Both the position numbers and the translations under genes were made by a program. A stretch of 64,000 bases of DNA from Deltaproteobacteria bacterium RBG_13_43_22 (GTDB lineage Bacteria > Desulfobacterota > RBG-13-43-22): the NCBI GenBank assembly GCA_001797675.1, contig MGQB01000025.1, forward strand, positions 1 to 64,000, in the 5' to 3' direction. Position 1 is the stretch's first letter, and each line of letters begins with the position of its first letter. Shown here in pieces: positions 24,900-33,384 of this stretch. The notes beneath the pieces were generated by a model. The model was not told where the DNA came from. It did not search any database and worked only from the letters and a program-made list of their open reading frames with translations.

Positions 24900-26624
24900 A
24901 TGAATCCAGAAGCTCTTTTGTTAATGAAATTGACCAGAGAACCCATGATCGCCTATTTCTCAATGGAAATAGGTATTCAGAGCAGTATCCCGACTTACAG
25001 CGGTGGGCTGGGTGTCTTGGCCGGAGATACCATAAAATCCGGGGCCGACCTCAATCTTCCCATGGTGGCGGTTACCCTGCTCAGTGAAAAAGGATACTTC
25101 CGGCAAGAACTGGACGAAAAGGGCAGGCAGACCGAACACCCGGTTGTGTGGGAACCGGCCAAGTTCATGACCCTCCTTTCCCCCAAGGTTTCGGTGGAGA
25201 TTGAAGGTCGAAAGGTGTTGATTCAGACCTGGTATTATACGGTAAAAAGTTTTACCGGGGGGCAGGTCCCGGTCTTTTTTCTCGATACCGATATAAAAGA
25301 AAATGCCCCTGAGGACCGGGAACTCACCTCCTTTCTCTATGGGAAGGATTTGGTTTACCGGTTAAAACAGGAAATCATCCTGGGCATCGGCGGGGCACGG
25401 ATGCTGAAAAAACTGGGCTTTGAGATCAAAAAATATCATCTCAACGAAGGTCACGCCAGTCTCTTAACCCTTGAGCTTCTCCAAACTTTTCAAAAACCGA
25501 TTGAGGAGGTTTGGGATGAGAAACTCGTCTGGGATGTAAGCCGGGTCAAGGACCTTTGTGTTTTTACCACCCATACTCCGGTGGAAGCCGGGCATGACCG
25601 GTTTTCCTATGATTTAGTCCGGCAGATTCTGGGCGAGCCCGTTCCTTTCGATATACTTAAAGGGCTGGCCGGACAGGAAGCCCTGAATATGACCCTGCTG
25701 GCCCTTAACCTGAGTGAATTCGTCAACGGGGTGGCCAAAAAACACGGGGAAGTATCCAGGAATATGTTCCCCGGTTACAAAATCAGCGCCATCACCAATG
25801 GGGTTCATTCCTACACCTGGACCTGTGAGAGCTTCAAAAAGCTCTATGATAAATATCTACCCGGATGGGCCAATGAACCGGAATTGTTTGTTCGTATCGG
25901 TAGGGTCCCGGATGAAGAAATTTGGGAAGCTCATATGGAGGCGAAAAAAATACTATTGGGTTACGTTCGAGAAACAACCGGTGTGGAAATGAGTCCGGAT
26001 TTATTGACCCTTGGATTTGCCCGACGGGCCACAGCCTACAAAAGGGCCGATCTTTTATTCAGTGATCTGGAACGACTAAAGGCCATAGGGACGGGTAAGA
26101 TTCAAATCATCTATGCCGGTAAGGCCCATCCCAACGATCAACCGGGCAAGGCCCTGATTGAAAGGATTTTTTATTTTAAGGAAAAATTGAAAGATCACAT
26201 CCAATTGGTTTATCTGGCCAACTATAATATGGAGCTGGCTTTGAAACTGGTTTCGGGCGTGGACGTCTGGCTTAACACGCCGCTCCGCCCCCGAGAAGCT
26301 TCAGGCACCAGCGGGATGAAAGCAGCCCATAATGGGGTCGTGAACTTCAGTGTCCTGGACGGCTGGTGGATAGAAGGGCATATCGAAGGCTACACCGGTT
26401 GGGCCATAGGGCCGAACCCGACGGAAACCAAACTGGTGGAAGGCTACGATACCCGGGACGCAGAGGACTTATACAACAAACTCGAACAGGTCATCATACC
26501 CATTTATTATAAAGAAAAAGGGATCTGGATCCGGATGATGCAAAATGCCATCGGGAAAAACGCCTACTATTTCAATACCCACCGCATGATGCGCCGTTAT
26601 GTGACCGAAGCCTATATTCGGTGA
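24900..26624 (+). CDS. glgP: Alpha-glucan (glycogen/maltodextrin) phosphorylase, short form
   Basis: 574 aa, the short GT35 subfamily (TIGR02094-like) rather than the ~800-aa type. Phosphorolyses alpha-1,4-glucans to glucose-1-phosphate with PLP. The N-terminus IAYFSMEIGIQSSIPTYSGG and GVLAGDTIKSGADL is typical, with YHLNEGHASLL, TTHTPVEAGHDRF, FARRATAYKRADL, and the PLP-lysine region REASGTSGMKAAHNG. The ATG has only a weak ribosome-binding site. It stands alone between two copies of a repeat and is followed by the convergent dnaJ. Confidence 0.93.
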   Translation: MNPEALLLMKLTREPMIAYFSMEIGIQSSIPTYSGGLGVLAGDTIKSGADLNLPMVAVTLLSEKGYFRQELDEKGRQTEHPVVWEPAKFMTLLSPKVSVEIEGRKVLIQTWYYTVKSFTGGQVPVFFLDTDIKENAPEDRELTSFLYGKDLVYRLKQEIILGIGGARMLKKLGFEIKKYHLNEGHASLLTLELLQTFQKPIEEVWDEKLVWDVSRVKDLCVFTTHTPVEAGHDRFSYDLVRQILGEPVPFDILKGLAGQEALNMTLLALNLSEFVNGVAKKHGEVSRNMFPGYKISAITNGVHSYTWTCESFKKLYDKYLPGWANEPELFVRIGRVPDEEIWEAHMEAKKILLGYVRETTGVEMSPDLLTLGFARRATAYKRADLLFSDLERLKAIGTGKIQIIYAGKAHPNDQPGKALIERIFYFKEKLKDHIQLVYLANYNMELALKLVSGVDVWLNTPLRPREASGTSGMKAAHNGVVNFSVLDGWWIEGHIEGYTGWAIGPNPTETKLVEGYDTRDAEDLYNKLEQVIIPIYYKEKGIWIRMMQNAIGKNAYYFNTHRMMRRYVTEAYIR

Positions 26625-26666
26625 AGATATCCTGACACGAAGGGGGCGCCACGAAGCATGAAAATG

Positions 26667-26757
26667 AAGGATTCAAGGGGGCTAGGGGTCAAGGACCGCA
26701 GGGCAGAGTGAAAGGCGTGGAAAGTAAAACCCTTTAATCCTGGAATCCTTGAACCCT
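26667..26757 (+). repeat. ~90-bp direct repeat, copy after glgP
   Basis: Same word order as 24774-24863 (AAGGATTCAAGGGG, GGTCAAGGACCGC, GGCAGAGTGAAAGGC, CTGGAATCCTTGAA), same orientation. Confidence 0.7.
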
Positions 26758-26784
26758 GTTTTTATTGTTTTCGTATTAAAGCGT

Positions 26785-27888
26785 TTATGAGAATAGTTTA
26801 AACAACCGGGAGCCGCTTTTTTTTGCTTCCAATTCCTCGAATTCCCGCAACAGTTCTTCCTGTCTCTTATTTAAATGGGTGGGAATTTTTACCGCTACCT
26901 GAATGATCTGATCCCCTTTGCCCGATCCGCGAAGGTGAGGAAACCCTTCCCCTTTCAACCGCAAGGTGCTGCCGTTCTGGGTCCCTTTTGGGATGGTCAA
27001 TTTTTTGGGATTATTTAATGTCGGCACCTCAAGTTCGGTTCCCAGGGCGGCCTGTATCATCGAAATAGGTATCGAACAAACCACATGATCCCCGTCCCTT
27101 TGGAAAAAGTCGTGTTCTTCGACATAGACGATGATATATAAATCCCCCGGCGGCCCCCCATGGTTGCCCCCTTCCCCCTGGCCCCGAAAACGCAAGCGGG
27201 ACCCATTGGAAATCCCGGGGGGTATCTTGATAGATAAAGTTTTGGTCTGTTCAATCCGCCCCTGGCCATGGCAGGATGGACAGGGATGCGTTATGATCTG
27301 CCCCTGGCCGTGACACCTTGGACAAGGGGTGCTGATTCGAAAAAAACCCTGGGCTTGAACCACCTGTCCCCTGCCGCCGCAAGTGGGACAGTATTCGGGC
27401 TGCGTCCCCGGTTCTAGGCCTTTTCCCTGACAATTGGAACAGGTTTCCATCCGGGGGATTTTCAGTTCCATTTCCTTACCCTTGGCCGCATCCATGAAGG
27501 AGATGGAAAGATCATATCGCAGGTCCGCCCCTTCCCTGGCCCTGGATTGGCTTCCCCGTTCTCTTCGCCCGAACCCGAAAAAATCTTCAAATATATCCCC
27601 GAAACTGGAAAAGATGTCTTCAAAACCGCCGAAGCCGCTGAAACCGGTATTCTTCAGTCCCTCATGGCCGAATCGGTCATAAAGCTCGCGCTTTTGCGGA
27701 TCATGCAGGACCTCATAAGCCTCGGCGGCTTCCTTGAACCGTTCTTCCGCCTTCTTGTCCCCCGGGTTTCGGTCCGGGTGGTATTTGAGGGCCATTTTCC
27801 GGTAGGCTTTTTTGATCTCCTCTTCGTCTGCCTGCCGGGAAACCTCCAGAACTTCGTAGTAATCTCTCTTGTGATTGTTATTTAGCAT
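26785..27888 (-). CDS. dnaJ: Chaperone DnaJ (type I, HSP40)
   Basis: 367 aa with all domains: J-domain with HPD at residues 37-39 ([10 protein letters not shown]), a G/F region ([19 protein letters not shown]), four zinc motifs [24 protein letters not shown] and CPSCHGQG, and the C-terminal substrate-binding domain. Cochaperone of DnaK. No dnaK or grpE is adjacent. It is convergent with glgP, and a dispersed GCGGGTT/GTAACCCGC repeat lies upstream. Confidence 0.97.
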   Translation of the reverse strand: MLNNNHKRDYYEVLEVSRQADEEEIKKAYRKMALKYHPDRNPGDKKAEERFKEAAEAYEVLHDPQKRELYDRFGHEGLKNTGFSGFGGFEDIFSSFGDIFEDFFGFGRRERGSQSRAREGADLRYDLSISFMDAAKGKEMELKIPRMETCSNCQGKGLEPGTQPEYCPTCGGRGQVVQAQGFFRISTPCPRCHGQGQIITHPCPSCHGQGRIEQTKTLSIKIPPGISNGSRLRFRGQGEGGNHGGPPGDLYIIVYVEEHDFFQRDGDHVVCSIPISMIQAALGTELEVPTLNNPKKLTIPKGTQNGSTLRLKGEGFPHLRGSGKGDQIIQVAVKIPTHLNKRQEELLREFEELEAKKSGSRLFKLFS

Positions 27889-28035
27889 ATATTCGATTCT
27901 TATATCCTCACCCCGAAAATTTTAAAACTTTATCTTTTGTTGCCAGATGTTAAGAGTTGCGGGTTTCGAGTTGCCGAAAAAAACCTTTGAATTCCTGACC
28001 CGTAACCCGCAACAGAGCTCTTTTGTTATCATTTA

Positions 28036-28407
28036 TTAATTCCTCATCAGGGTCTTTATCTCCTGAATTTTTTCCTCATCGGCCAGGGCTTTAAAAGCCG
28101 TCAGGGCCTGCAGGTATCGGCCGTCGGCCAGGGCCTTTTCCCCCACTTTCTTCCATGACGTATCGGGTACCGGCTCCTGCAAGAGTTTGCTGGTATGTTG
28201 CAGCAGAAAAGGATCCCCCTGCTCCAGGCTTAAGTCTTTGATCCGGAGGATCCCTTCCTGATCCCCCGCCTTTTCAAAAAAATCCAGAGCATCCACCAGC
28301 CGGTCCTGTTTAAGATAGTCCCATCCGTATTGAGTGATTTCATCGACTACGGCATTCGGGTTGTGCATTAAATCCCTTTTTTTTAAATAGCTTAATATCT
28401 TGGGCAT
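28036..28407 (-). CDS. Small helical protein, TPR-like, last gene of the Gld-like operon
   Basis: 123 aa, no signal or membrane segment. Two units resemble TPR helices: QYGWDYLKQDRLVDALDFF and EKALADGRYLQALTAFKALA. Its ATG shares one base with the upstream TAA (TAATG), so it is coupled to the DUF4340 gene. Function unknown; it may be a soluble partner of the exporter. No named family recognised. Confidence 0.65.
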   Translation of the reverse strand: MPKILSYLKKRDLMHNPNAVVDEITQYGWDYLKQDRLVDALDFFEKAGDQEGILRIKDLSLEQGDPFLLQHTSKLLQEPVPDTSWKKVGEKALADGRYLQALTAFKALADEEKIQEIKTLMRN

Positions 28408-28943
28408 TAAGGTCCTTCCTTGACCTTTTTCTCTCTCAGGGCCGAAATATCCTGATCCAGTTCCTTGATCAGGAACTCCTGGATTAAAAAAAGATTTGGT
28501 GAATTGGAGACTCGGACATAATAGTCCTTGCCGACCGCTGTTTTGTTTCCAACCAGAATTTCAGACCATTTTCCTTGAGTCAAAAAAAGAAATTTTATCC
28601 TGGGTGAGTCCAGACCGAATTCTTTCAGGTTAAGCCCTTTAACAGAAAATTCTCTCTCCGGTGTCAGAGAGATTAAAGTCCGGAGTATGTTATTCACTAC
28701 CACAGAATCGGCCGGCATCGAGATTGGTTGAATGATCTCCCAGGCTTTATTTTTTTTCAGGTGGATAGTCTCATTACCTCTCTGCCATTGCATTTCCGTA
28801 ATTTTGTCGGTTTGAAGGTTTCTGAAAAGGGAAAGGGGGTTTGTTCCCTCTTTTTTTTGGGGAAGGAAGAATTCTGATCCAGCCCACAGTCCGGCCACGA
28901 ACAGGAGGACGGCGAGATATATCCAGAGCTTCCTGAAACTCAC
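28407..28943 (-). CDS. DUF4340 domain protein, membrane anchored
   Basis: 178 aa from GTG 28943, overlapping the upstream TGA (GTGA) with GGAG 9 nt before it; a frame from 28967 would start inside the previous gene without a signal. One N-terminal membrane segment (LWIYLAVLLFVAGLWAGSEF) precedes a periplasmic DUF4340 domain (RLNLKEFGLDSPRIK-like sequence LNLKEFGLDSPRIKFLF). DUF4340 genes typically follow GldG-like ABC auxiliary genes, as here. Confidence 0.8.
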   Translation of the reverse strand: MSFRKLWIYLAVLLFVAGLWAGSEFFLPQKKEGTNPLSLFRNLQTDKITEMQWQRGNETIHLKKNKAWEIIQPISMPADSVVVNNILRTLISLTPEREFSVKGLNLKEFGLDSPRIKFLFLTQGKWSEILVGNKTAVGKDYYVRVSNSPNLFLIQEFLIKELDQDISALREKKVKEGP

Positions 28944-30343
28944 CGGGCCTTTCTCCTCGAACGCCAAACCCCTATCCCGGCCCCGATCACCACCAACGGC
29001 AGCAGGACCATAGGGATCAGGAACAAGACCCGAGCCTGGTTGGCAGTCAGGGCCAGGGGTTTGACCGGTGTTTTGGCCGGACGGATGGAAATAAGCTGTT
29101 CTTCTTCGGTCAGGGAATTGATGGTATTTAGGAAAAGGTCTCCGTTACCGGAAAGATTAAAATAGCTGTTGGCGGCAAAATCCGAATCGCCGAAAAGAAC
29201 GAGCTGACCTTTGGGGGATTTTGACTCCTTTTCTCCTGATCCTTTTCCCTTTGTATTTTGTTCCGGGGGAGAAAGGTTAACCAACACGGCCAGGGGCAGC
29301 GGACCTTTCCGGTCCTTCCTGGCATCAAAGGCCGCCTCACCTTTTTCCACTTTTCTTTTGTCGGTCTCGGCCCAGCTCTCAGACGATGAACGAACCAGAA
29401 TATCGTAAGAAATACCGGGTGGGGGAGTCTCCGAAGGCATTAGGGATCGGGCCGTGGGGAAAAAAGTGGTTATATTAAATTTTTCAGTGATCGGATGCCG
29501 GCCGTACGACCCGGCCATAGGGATCAGGTAATCACCACCAAAGAGCCGGCTGACTTTGTCGATCAGGATATCCTGATCCAGGGTCACCCCCAGCGAGGCC
29601 AGCCATTCTTTGACCCCGCCGTCCTGATAAGGGTCCAGCATCAGGATCACCCGGCCCCCTCCGGCGATAAATTTTTTCAGGTCCTCAATTTCTTCCGGGA
29701 ACAGGGGCTTCTTCGGACCGGGAATGACCAGACAGCGAGTCCCTTCAGGAAGGCCCTTTCCCGACAGGAGATGGACCTCCTCCACCTGGTAATTTTCTTT
29801 TTTCAGAAGATCTTTGGCCAGGGAATAGCCGGTTTTTTCGGAATCCTGAACGCTTTTCTCGCCATGTCCGGAAAGAAAAACGACCCGTTTGGCCTGGGTT
29901 TGCATCAATCGAAGAAGACCATTGGTAATCCCTTCTTCACCAGCGGCAGAGACGGTCTGGGTCCTTCCGCCTGATTCCAGAATCAGGGATCCATAATTTC
30001 GCACCCCGTATTGTTGGGCCAGGGCAGGCTGTCGATCCGGGTCTATGAACTGGTAATGAATGTAGGGATTGACATAGGCATAGGTCTCAAGGAGGGCCAG
30101 GGCATTTTTTTTACCCGGGTTTCCTTCCTGAAAAAAGGCCCGGATATGGACATCCTGCTTGATCTTCTTGACGACCTGTTTTGATTGGCTGGAAATGGAA
30201 TGTTTCTCTCCTACCGTCAGATCCCAGCGCTGGGGATAGCGATGGACTATCAGGGTGATCCCCGTGAGAATGGCGATGAATATCAAGGCCAGGAGGGTCA
30301 ACAGGGACTCTTCTTTCCATTTATTTATCTTTGCTGAGATCAT
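28940..30343 (-). CDS. GldG-like ABC-transporter auxiliary protein
   Basis: 467 aa. N-terminal membrane helix (LLTLLALIFIAILTGITLI), a large extracytoplasmic domain of the ABC_transp_aux/GldG type (LVIPGPKKPLFPEEIEDLKK, GRVILMLDPYQDGGV, VLFGDSDFAANSY), and a C-terminal helix (VLFLIPMVLLPLVVIGAGI) followed by RRKAR. In gliding bacteria GldG works with GldA/GldF; in others the role is unknown. It overlaps the DUF4340 start by 4 nt and lies about 190 nt after the permease, across a spacer with a CCGCAATCCG-type repeat. Confidence 0.85.
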   Translation of the reverse strand: MISAKINKWKEESLLTLLALIFIAILTGITLIVHRYPQRWDLTVGEKHSISSQSKQVVKKIKQDVHIRAFFQEGNPGKKNALALLETYAYVNPYIHYQFIDPDRQPALAQQYGVRNYGSLILESGGRTQTVSAAGEEGITNGLLRLMQTQAKRVVFLSGHGEKSVQDSEKTGYSLAKDLLKKENYQVEEVHLLSGKGLPEGTRCLVIPGPKKPLFPEEIEDLKKFIAGGGRVILMLDPYQDGGVKEWLASLGVTLDQDILIDKVSRLFGGDYLIPMAGSYGRHPITEKFNITTFFPTARSLMPSETPPPGISYDILVRSSSESWAETDKRKVEKGEAAFDARKDRKGPLPLAVLVNLSPPEQNTKGKGSGEKESKSPKGQLVLFGDSDFAANSYFNLSGNGDLFLNTINSLTEEEQLISIRPAKTPVKPLALTANQARVLFLIPMVLLPLVVIGAGIGVWRSRRKAR

Positions 30344-30536
30344 GGTTTCTTCTGAAGATTATTTCTTCTAAGTTAAATTCTTCTATCACGAGAATAGGGT
30401 TCAAGGATTCGAGGATTCAAGTGAAAACCGGATTAACAGCAATCCACCTTTTCCCTTTTATAAGTAATCCGAGTTCCACAGTCAGTTATTGGGTCCCTTT
30501 TTTTCCGTAATCCGCAATCCGAAATCGGCAATGGTC

Positions 30537-31307
30537 TCACCCCCTGATCTTCTGGGAATCCAGATAGCGAAGGGTCAAAAAAATAAAAAACAATGAAAAA
30601 TTAAAATAATACATAATATCCCGGCTGTCGAGCACCCCTTTGGTAAAAGGTTCCAGATGTTCCAGCATGGAGAGATAATTGACCACCTGGCCGATTCCCG
30701 GACCGGAAACCGAACCGATCCAGCCGATAATCCAAAACATGAGTAAGGCCCCGAATCCGAGGATCGCGGCCACAATCTGATTCTGGGTCAGGGCTGAGGT
30801 GAACAGACCCAGAGAAACAAATCCGGCGGCCATTAAAACCATCCCGCTGTATCCGCTTAAGACCGGCCCCCAGTCCACAACCCCGAAGCGGGAAATCACG
30901 AAAATATTGACGGCGGTGAAGGCCAGCAACAGGACGATGACCAACAGGGTGGCCAGATACTTTCCCAGCAGTACGGCCAGTTCCCGAACCGGATAGGTCA
31001 GGAGGAGTTCAATGGTCCCGTTTTTCTTTTCTTCAGCCAGAAGACGCATGGTCAGTAACGGGACGATCAACAAAAGGATTATACTTAAATCGTCAAACAG
31101 GGGCTTGACCACCATTTCATTTAAATTGACCTGCTGGCCGGCGTAGGGGTTCTGGGCGGCTTGAAAGCTTATCAGGCTGAAGTAGGCCGTGGAGGTATAA
31201 AAAAAATAACCGCTCAGGATCAAAAAGATGGTTCCGACAACATAAAAAACAGGTGAGGCAAAGAAGGCATACATTTCCCGTTTAAAAACCGCTTTAAACC
31301 CTTTCAT
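30537..31307 (-). CDS. ABC-2 permease, GldF-like
   Basis: 256 aa from ATG 31307, which overlaps the ATPase stop (ATGA); a longer frame to 31394 has no signal. It begins MKGFKAVFKREMYAFFASPV, the usual start of GldF/ABC-2 permeases that carry a periplasmic loop between helices 1 and 2 (AAQNPYAGQQVNLNEMV). About six hydrophobic segments follow, with EEKKNGTIELLLTYPV before helix 3. Pairs with the upstream ATPase. Confidence 0.88.
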   Translation of the reverse strand: MKGFKAVFKREMYAFFASPVFYVVGTIFLILSGYFFYTSTAYFSLISFQAAQNPYAGQQVNLNEMVVKPLFDDLSIILLLIVPLLTMRLLAEEKKNGTIELLLTYPVRELAVLLGKYLATLLVIVLLLAFTAVNIFVISRFGVVDWGPVLSGYSGMVLMAAGFVSLGLFTSALTQNQIVAAILGFGALLMFWIIGWIGSVSGPGIGQVVNYLSMLEHLEPFTKGVLDSRDIMYYFNFSLFFIFLTLRYLDSQKIRG

Positions 31308-32248
31308 ACCGTGTCTCCCGGTTCTTCGGTCACCAACTGTACAAAGACCTCTTCCAGGCTGAGTTCCTGACTGCCCATTTCCAGCAATCCCCATCCTTGT
31401 CCAATGATCGATCGGGCCAAGTCGGCCCGGATGTCCTGATCCTTATCCATTTCCACCAGGTACTTTCCCGGACCGTCCCCGGTTTTTTCCTCGGTCTTCA
31501 AGACCCCCGGATGAAGCTTCAGGGCTTTCAAGACTTCCTCCCCCGGTCCTTGAATGGTCAGATGGACCTTTCTGGAGGTTTGAATCTGGGCGGTCAGGTT
31601 TGAGACCGTATCGATGGCGACAATCCGGCCCCGGTTGATGATAATCACCCTCTGACAGGTCTGGCTGACTTCCGGCAGGATATGGGAACTCAGGATGATG
31701 GTCCTTTCCTGCCCCAGGGACCGGATCAGGGCCCTGATCTCCACCACCTGTGCCGGGTCCAACCCAATGGTCGGCTCGTCCAGGATGAGCACCGGCGGAT
31801 TATTCAACAAAGCTTGGGCCAGCCCGAGCCGTTGTTTGAATCCCTTGGAAAGATGCCCGATAATGCGTCCCCGGACCTTCTGCAACCCGCAATCGTCTAT
31901 GGCCTTTTCAATGGATGGTTTGATTTCACGGGTGCCCATTCCCTTGGCCTGGGCGGCGAAGGACAGAAACCGTTCAACGGTCATTTCGGTGTACAGGGGA
32001 ACGCTTTCAGGCAGGTAACCCAACTGTTCCCGGACCTTCAGGGAATTCCGTGAGACATCCCAGCCGTTGACCCGGGCTTTTCCGGAGGTGAGCGGAAGGA
32101 AACAGGTCAAGATTTTTAGGGTGGTGGTTTTTCCCGCCCCGTTAGGCCCCAAAAAGCCGACCACCTCCCCCTGTCCTATGGAAAAAGAAAGATCGGAAAT
32201 AGCCGGTAAGAAGCCGTAGTATTTGGTTAACTGTTCAACTTCAATCAT
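31304..32248 (-). CDS. ABC transporter ATP-binding protein, GldA-like
   Basis: 314 aa. Walker A GPNGAGKTT, Q-loop GYLPESVPLYTEMTV, signature LSKGFKQRL, Walker B VLILDEPTIGLDP and H-loop LSSHILPEV. The KGFKQRLGLAQALL form is typical of the GldA/YxlF group of ABC-2 ATPases. First gene of a five-gene minus-strand operon with permease, GldG-like, DUF4340 and TPR-like proteins. Confidence 0.92.
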   Translation of the reverse strand: MIEVEQLTKYYGFLPAISDLSFSIGQGEVVGFLGPNGAGKTTTLKILTCFLPLTSGKARVNGWDVSRNSLKVREQLGYLPESVPLYTEMTVERFLSFAAQAKGMGTREIKPSIEKAIDDCGLQKVRGRIIGHLSKGFKQRLGLAQALLNNPPVLILDEPTIGLDPAQVVEIRALIRSLGQERTIILSSHILPEVSQTCQRVIIINRGRIVAIDTVSNLTAQIQTSRKVHLTIQGPGEEVLKALKLHPGVLKTEEKTGDGPGKYLVEMDKDQDIRADLARSIIGQGWGLLEMGSQELSLEEVFVQLVTEEPGDTV

Positions 32249-32295
32249 AGAATGGCCGGAAACAGAAAAAATTTGCCCTTAACAGAAAAAGGCTT

Positions 32296-32442
32296 CCGAG
32301 ATCTTTGAAAAATGTTCAATTTTGGTCAAGACCAAGGAAGGCGAAAATTTCAACCACAGGAATATTATAGAATATTTCGAGGATTGAATTTTGAGCCTGA
32401 CACCGAGATTGGTCAAAAGGGGGCATTTTTCAAAGGTCTCGG
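32296..32442. repeat. 147-bp inverted-end element between ABC operon and DUF2889 gene
   Basis: Left end CCGAGATCTTTGAAAAATG (32296-32314) pairs with the right end, whose complement reads CCGAGACCTTTGAAAAATG (32424-32442), 18 of 19. Inside, TTTTGGTCAAGACC and GATTGGTCAAAAG extend the symmetry. MITE-like or REP-like; no ORF. Confidence 0.65.
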
Positions 32443-32480
32443 TCGGTTATTCAATAATCATTTATGGGCAGATTGTCAAG

Positions 32481-33047
32481 CTATTCAGCTATTTTTATTC
32501 GTTCGCGTATCTGCCGGACCAAAGGGCCGTCTTCCCGCCAGAGCTGACAGCTGTTGATCAGATATTCCAGATTGGGCGTTTCTTCAAAGGACTTGGGAAC
32601 GGATTGGGATTTACGGCCCTGGTCGGCCCAGTAGCCGTGCAGCCCGGCCGGACCCATAGCCAGGATCAGGTGCATCAGATGGCTGCACCCCTCTACTCCA
32701 TACAGCCTTTTTCTGACCTGGTCACTGAAGCCGGCGACGATCGGCAGACCGATTATTTTTTTCACCGTGTCGGCTACGGTCGGACACAATGGGTTGGGGA
32801 TAGTGGGCATTTCCGCCTCGGCATCAAGTATCGTGATCGGTCTTCCCCCCAAAAGCAGACGGACGCACATCCAATGGACCACCCCCGGCGGGCGGGGCCG
32901 GCCGTCCCGGTTGTATCCGGTCACCATTCGTTCGTCCCTGAGCCAGCCCTCAACAAGTACCTGATCATTTTCCAAAGGATAGGTTCGGATATCCAATTTT
33001 CGTTCATGGACCGGGGTTTCTGTCCTGAGTTCTTTTAGTGTGTGCAT
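32481..33047 (-). CDS. DUF2889 family protein
   Basis: 188 aa. Matches the DUF2889 layout: an N-terminal RKLDIRTYPLENDQVLVEG-like strand, GWLRDERM, a HWMCVRLLLGGRPITI block, then IPNPLCPTV, IGLPIVAGF and the conserved GCSHLMHL. DUF2889 proteins are uncharacterised and common in beta- and deltaproteobacteria, often near acyl-CoA or catabolic genes. It lies upstream of and on the opposite strand from a CoA-ligase-like gene. Confidence 0.75.
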   Translation of the reverse strand: MHTLKELRTETPVHERKLDIRTYPLENDQVLVEGWLRDERMVTGYNRDGRPRPPGVVHWMCVRLLLGGRPITILDAEAEMPTIPNPLCPTVADTVKKIIGLPIVAGFSDQVRKRLYGVEGCSHLMHLILAMGPAGLHGYWADQGRKSQSVPKSFEETPNLEYLINSCQLWREDGPLVRQIRERIKIAE

Positions 33048-33384
33048 AGGGGTTCTTTCGGTATCCTGTTGGGTTAATGAAATGAAAAGAAGTTTTTTTT
33101 ATACTGAAAATATCCGGCCAGGGCAACTTAAAAAAGTGGAACCTATTGGCCTTTAATCAAATGTTGTTAAATCGCTCCCAACCTCTCTCTTCCAAAAGGA
33201 GGGAATTTTCATTCCCCTTTCCCCGTCTTCTTTCCCGTTTTTCTCCTTGCCCTTGTTTTTTTCTTGACCTATACTCTTTTCGAAAAAAGGTAAAATCCTT
33301 TGACCGGACCCGTTGAGCATCGACCGGGCCGGCGCAAATTGGAAGAACGCCGGACCGTATATTCCCTTTCTGGAGGCTTGATTA
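33048..33384. other. Divergent spacer, no gene
   Basis: Pyrimidine-rich in the middle (TCTTTCCCGTTTTTCTCC). TTGACC at 33264-33269 is followed by TAAAAT only 21 nt later, too far for a normal promoter. TGGAGG lies 8 nt before the CoA-ligase-like ATG. Nothing else is supported. Confidence 0.4.

Noticed and set aside
32391-33038. 215-codon plus-strand frame over the DUF2889 gene
   Set aside because: It lies over the DUF2889 gene and part of the inverted-end element; the minus strand shows the conserved GCSHL and IPNPLCP motifs.
33264-33296. TTGACC...TAAAAT as a promoter for the CoA-ligase-like gene
   Set aside because: The 21-nt spacing is outside the normal 16-18 range.
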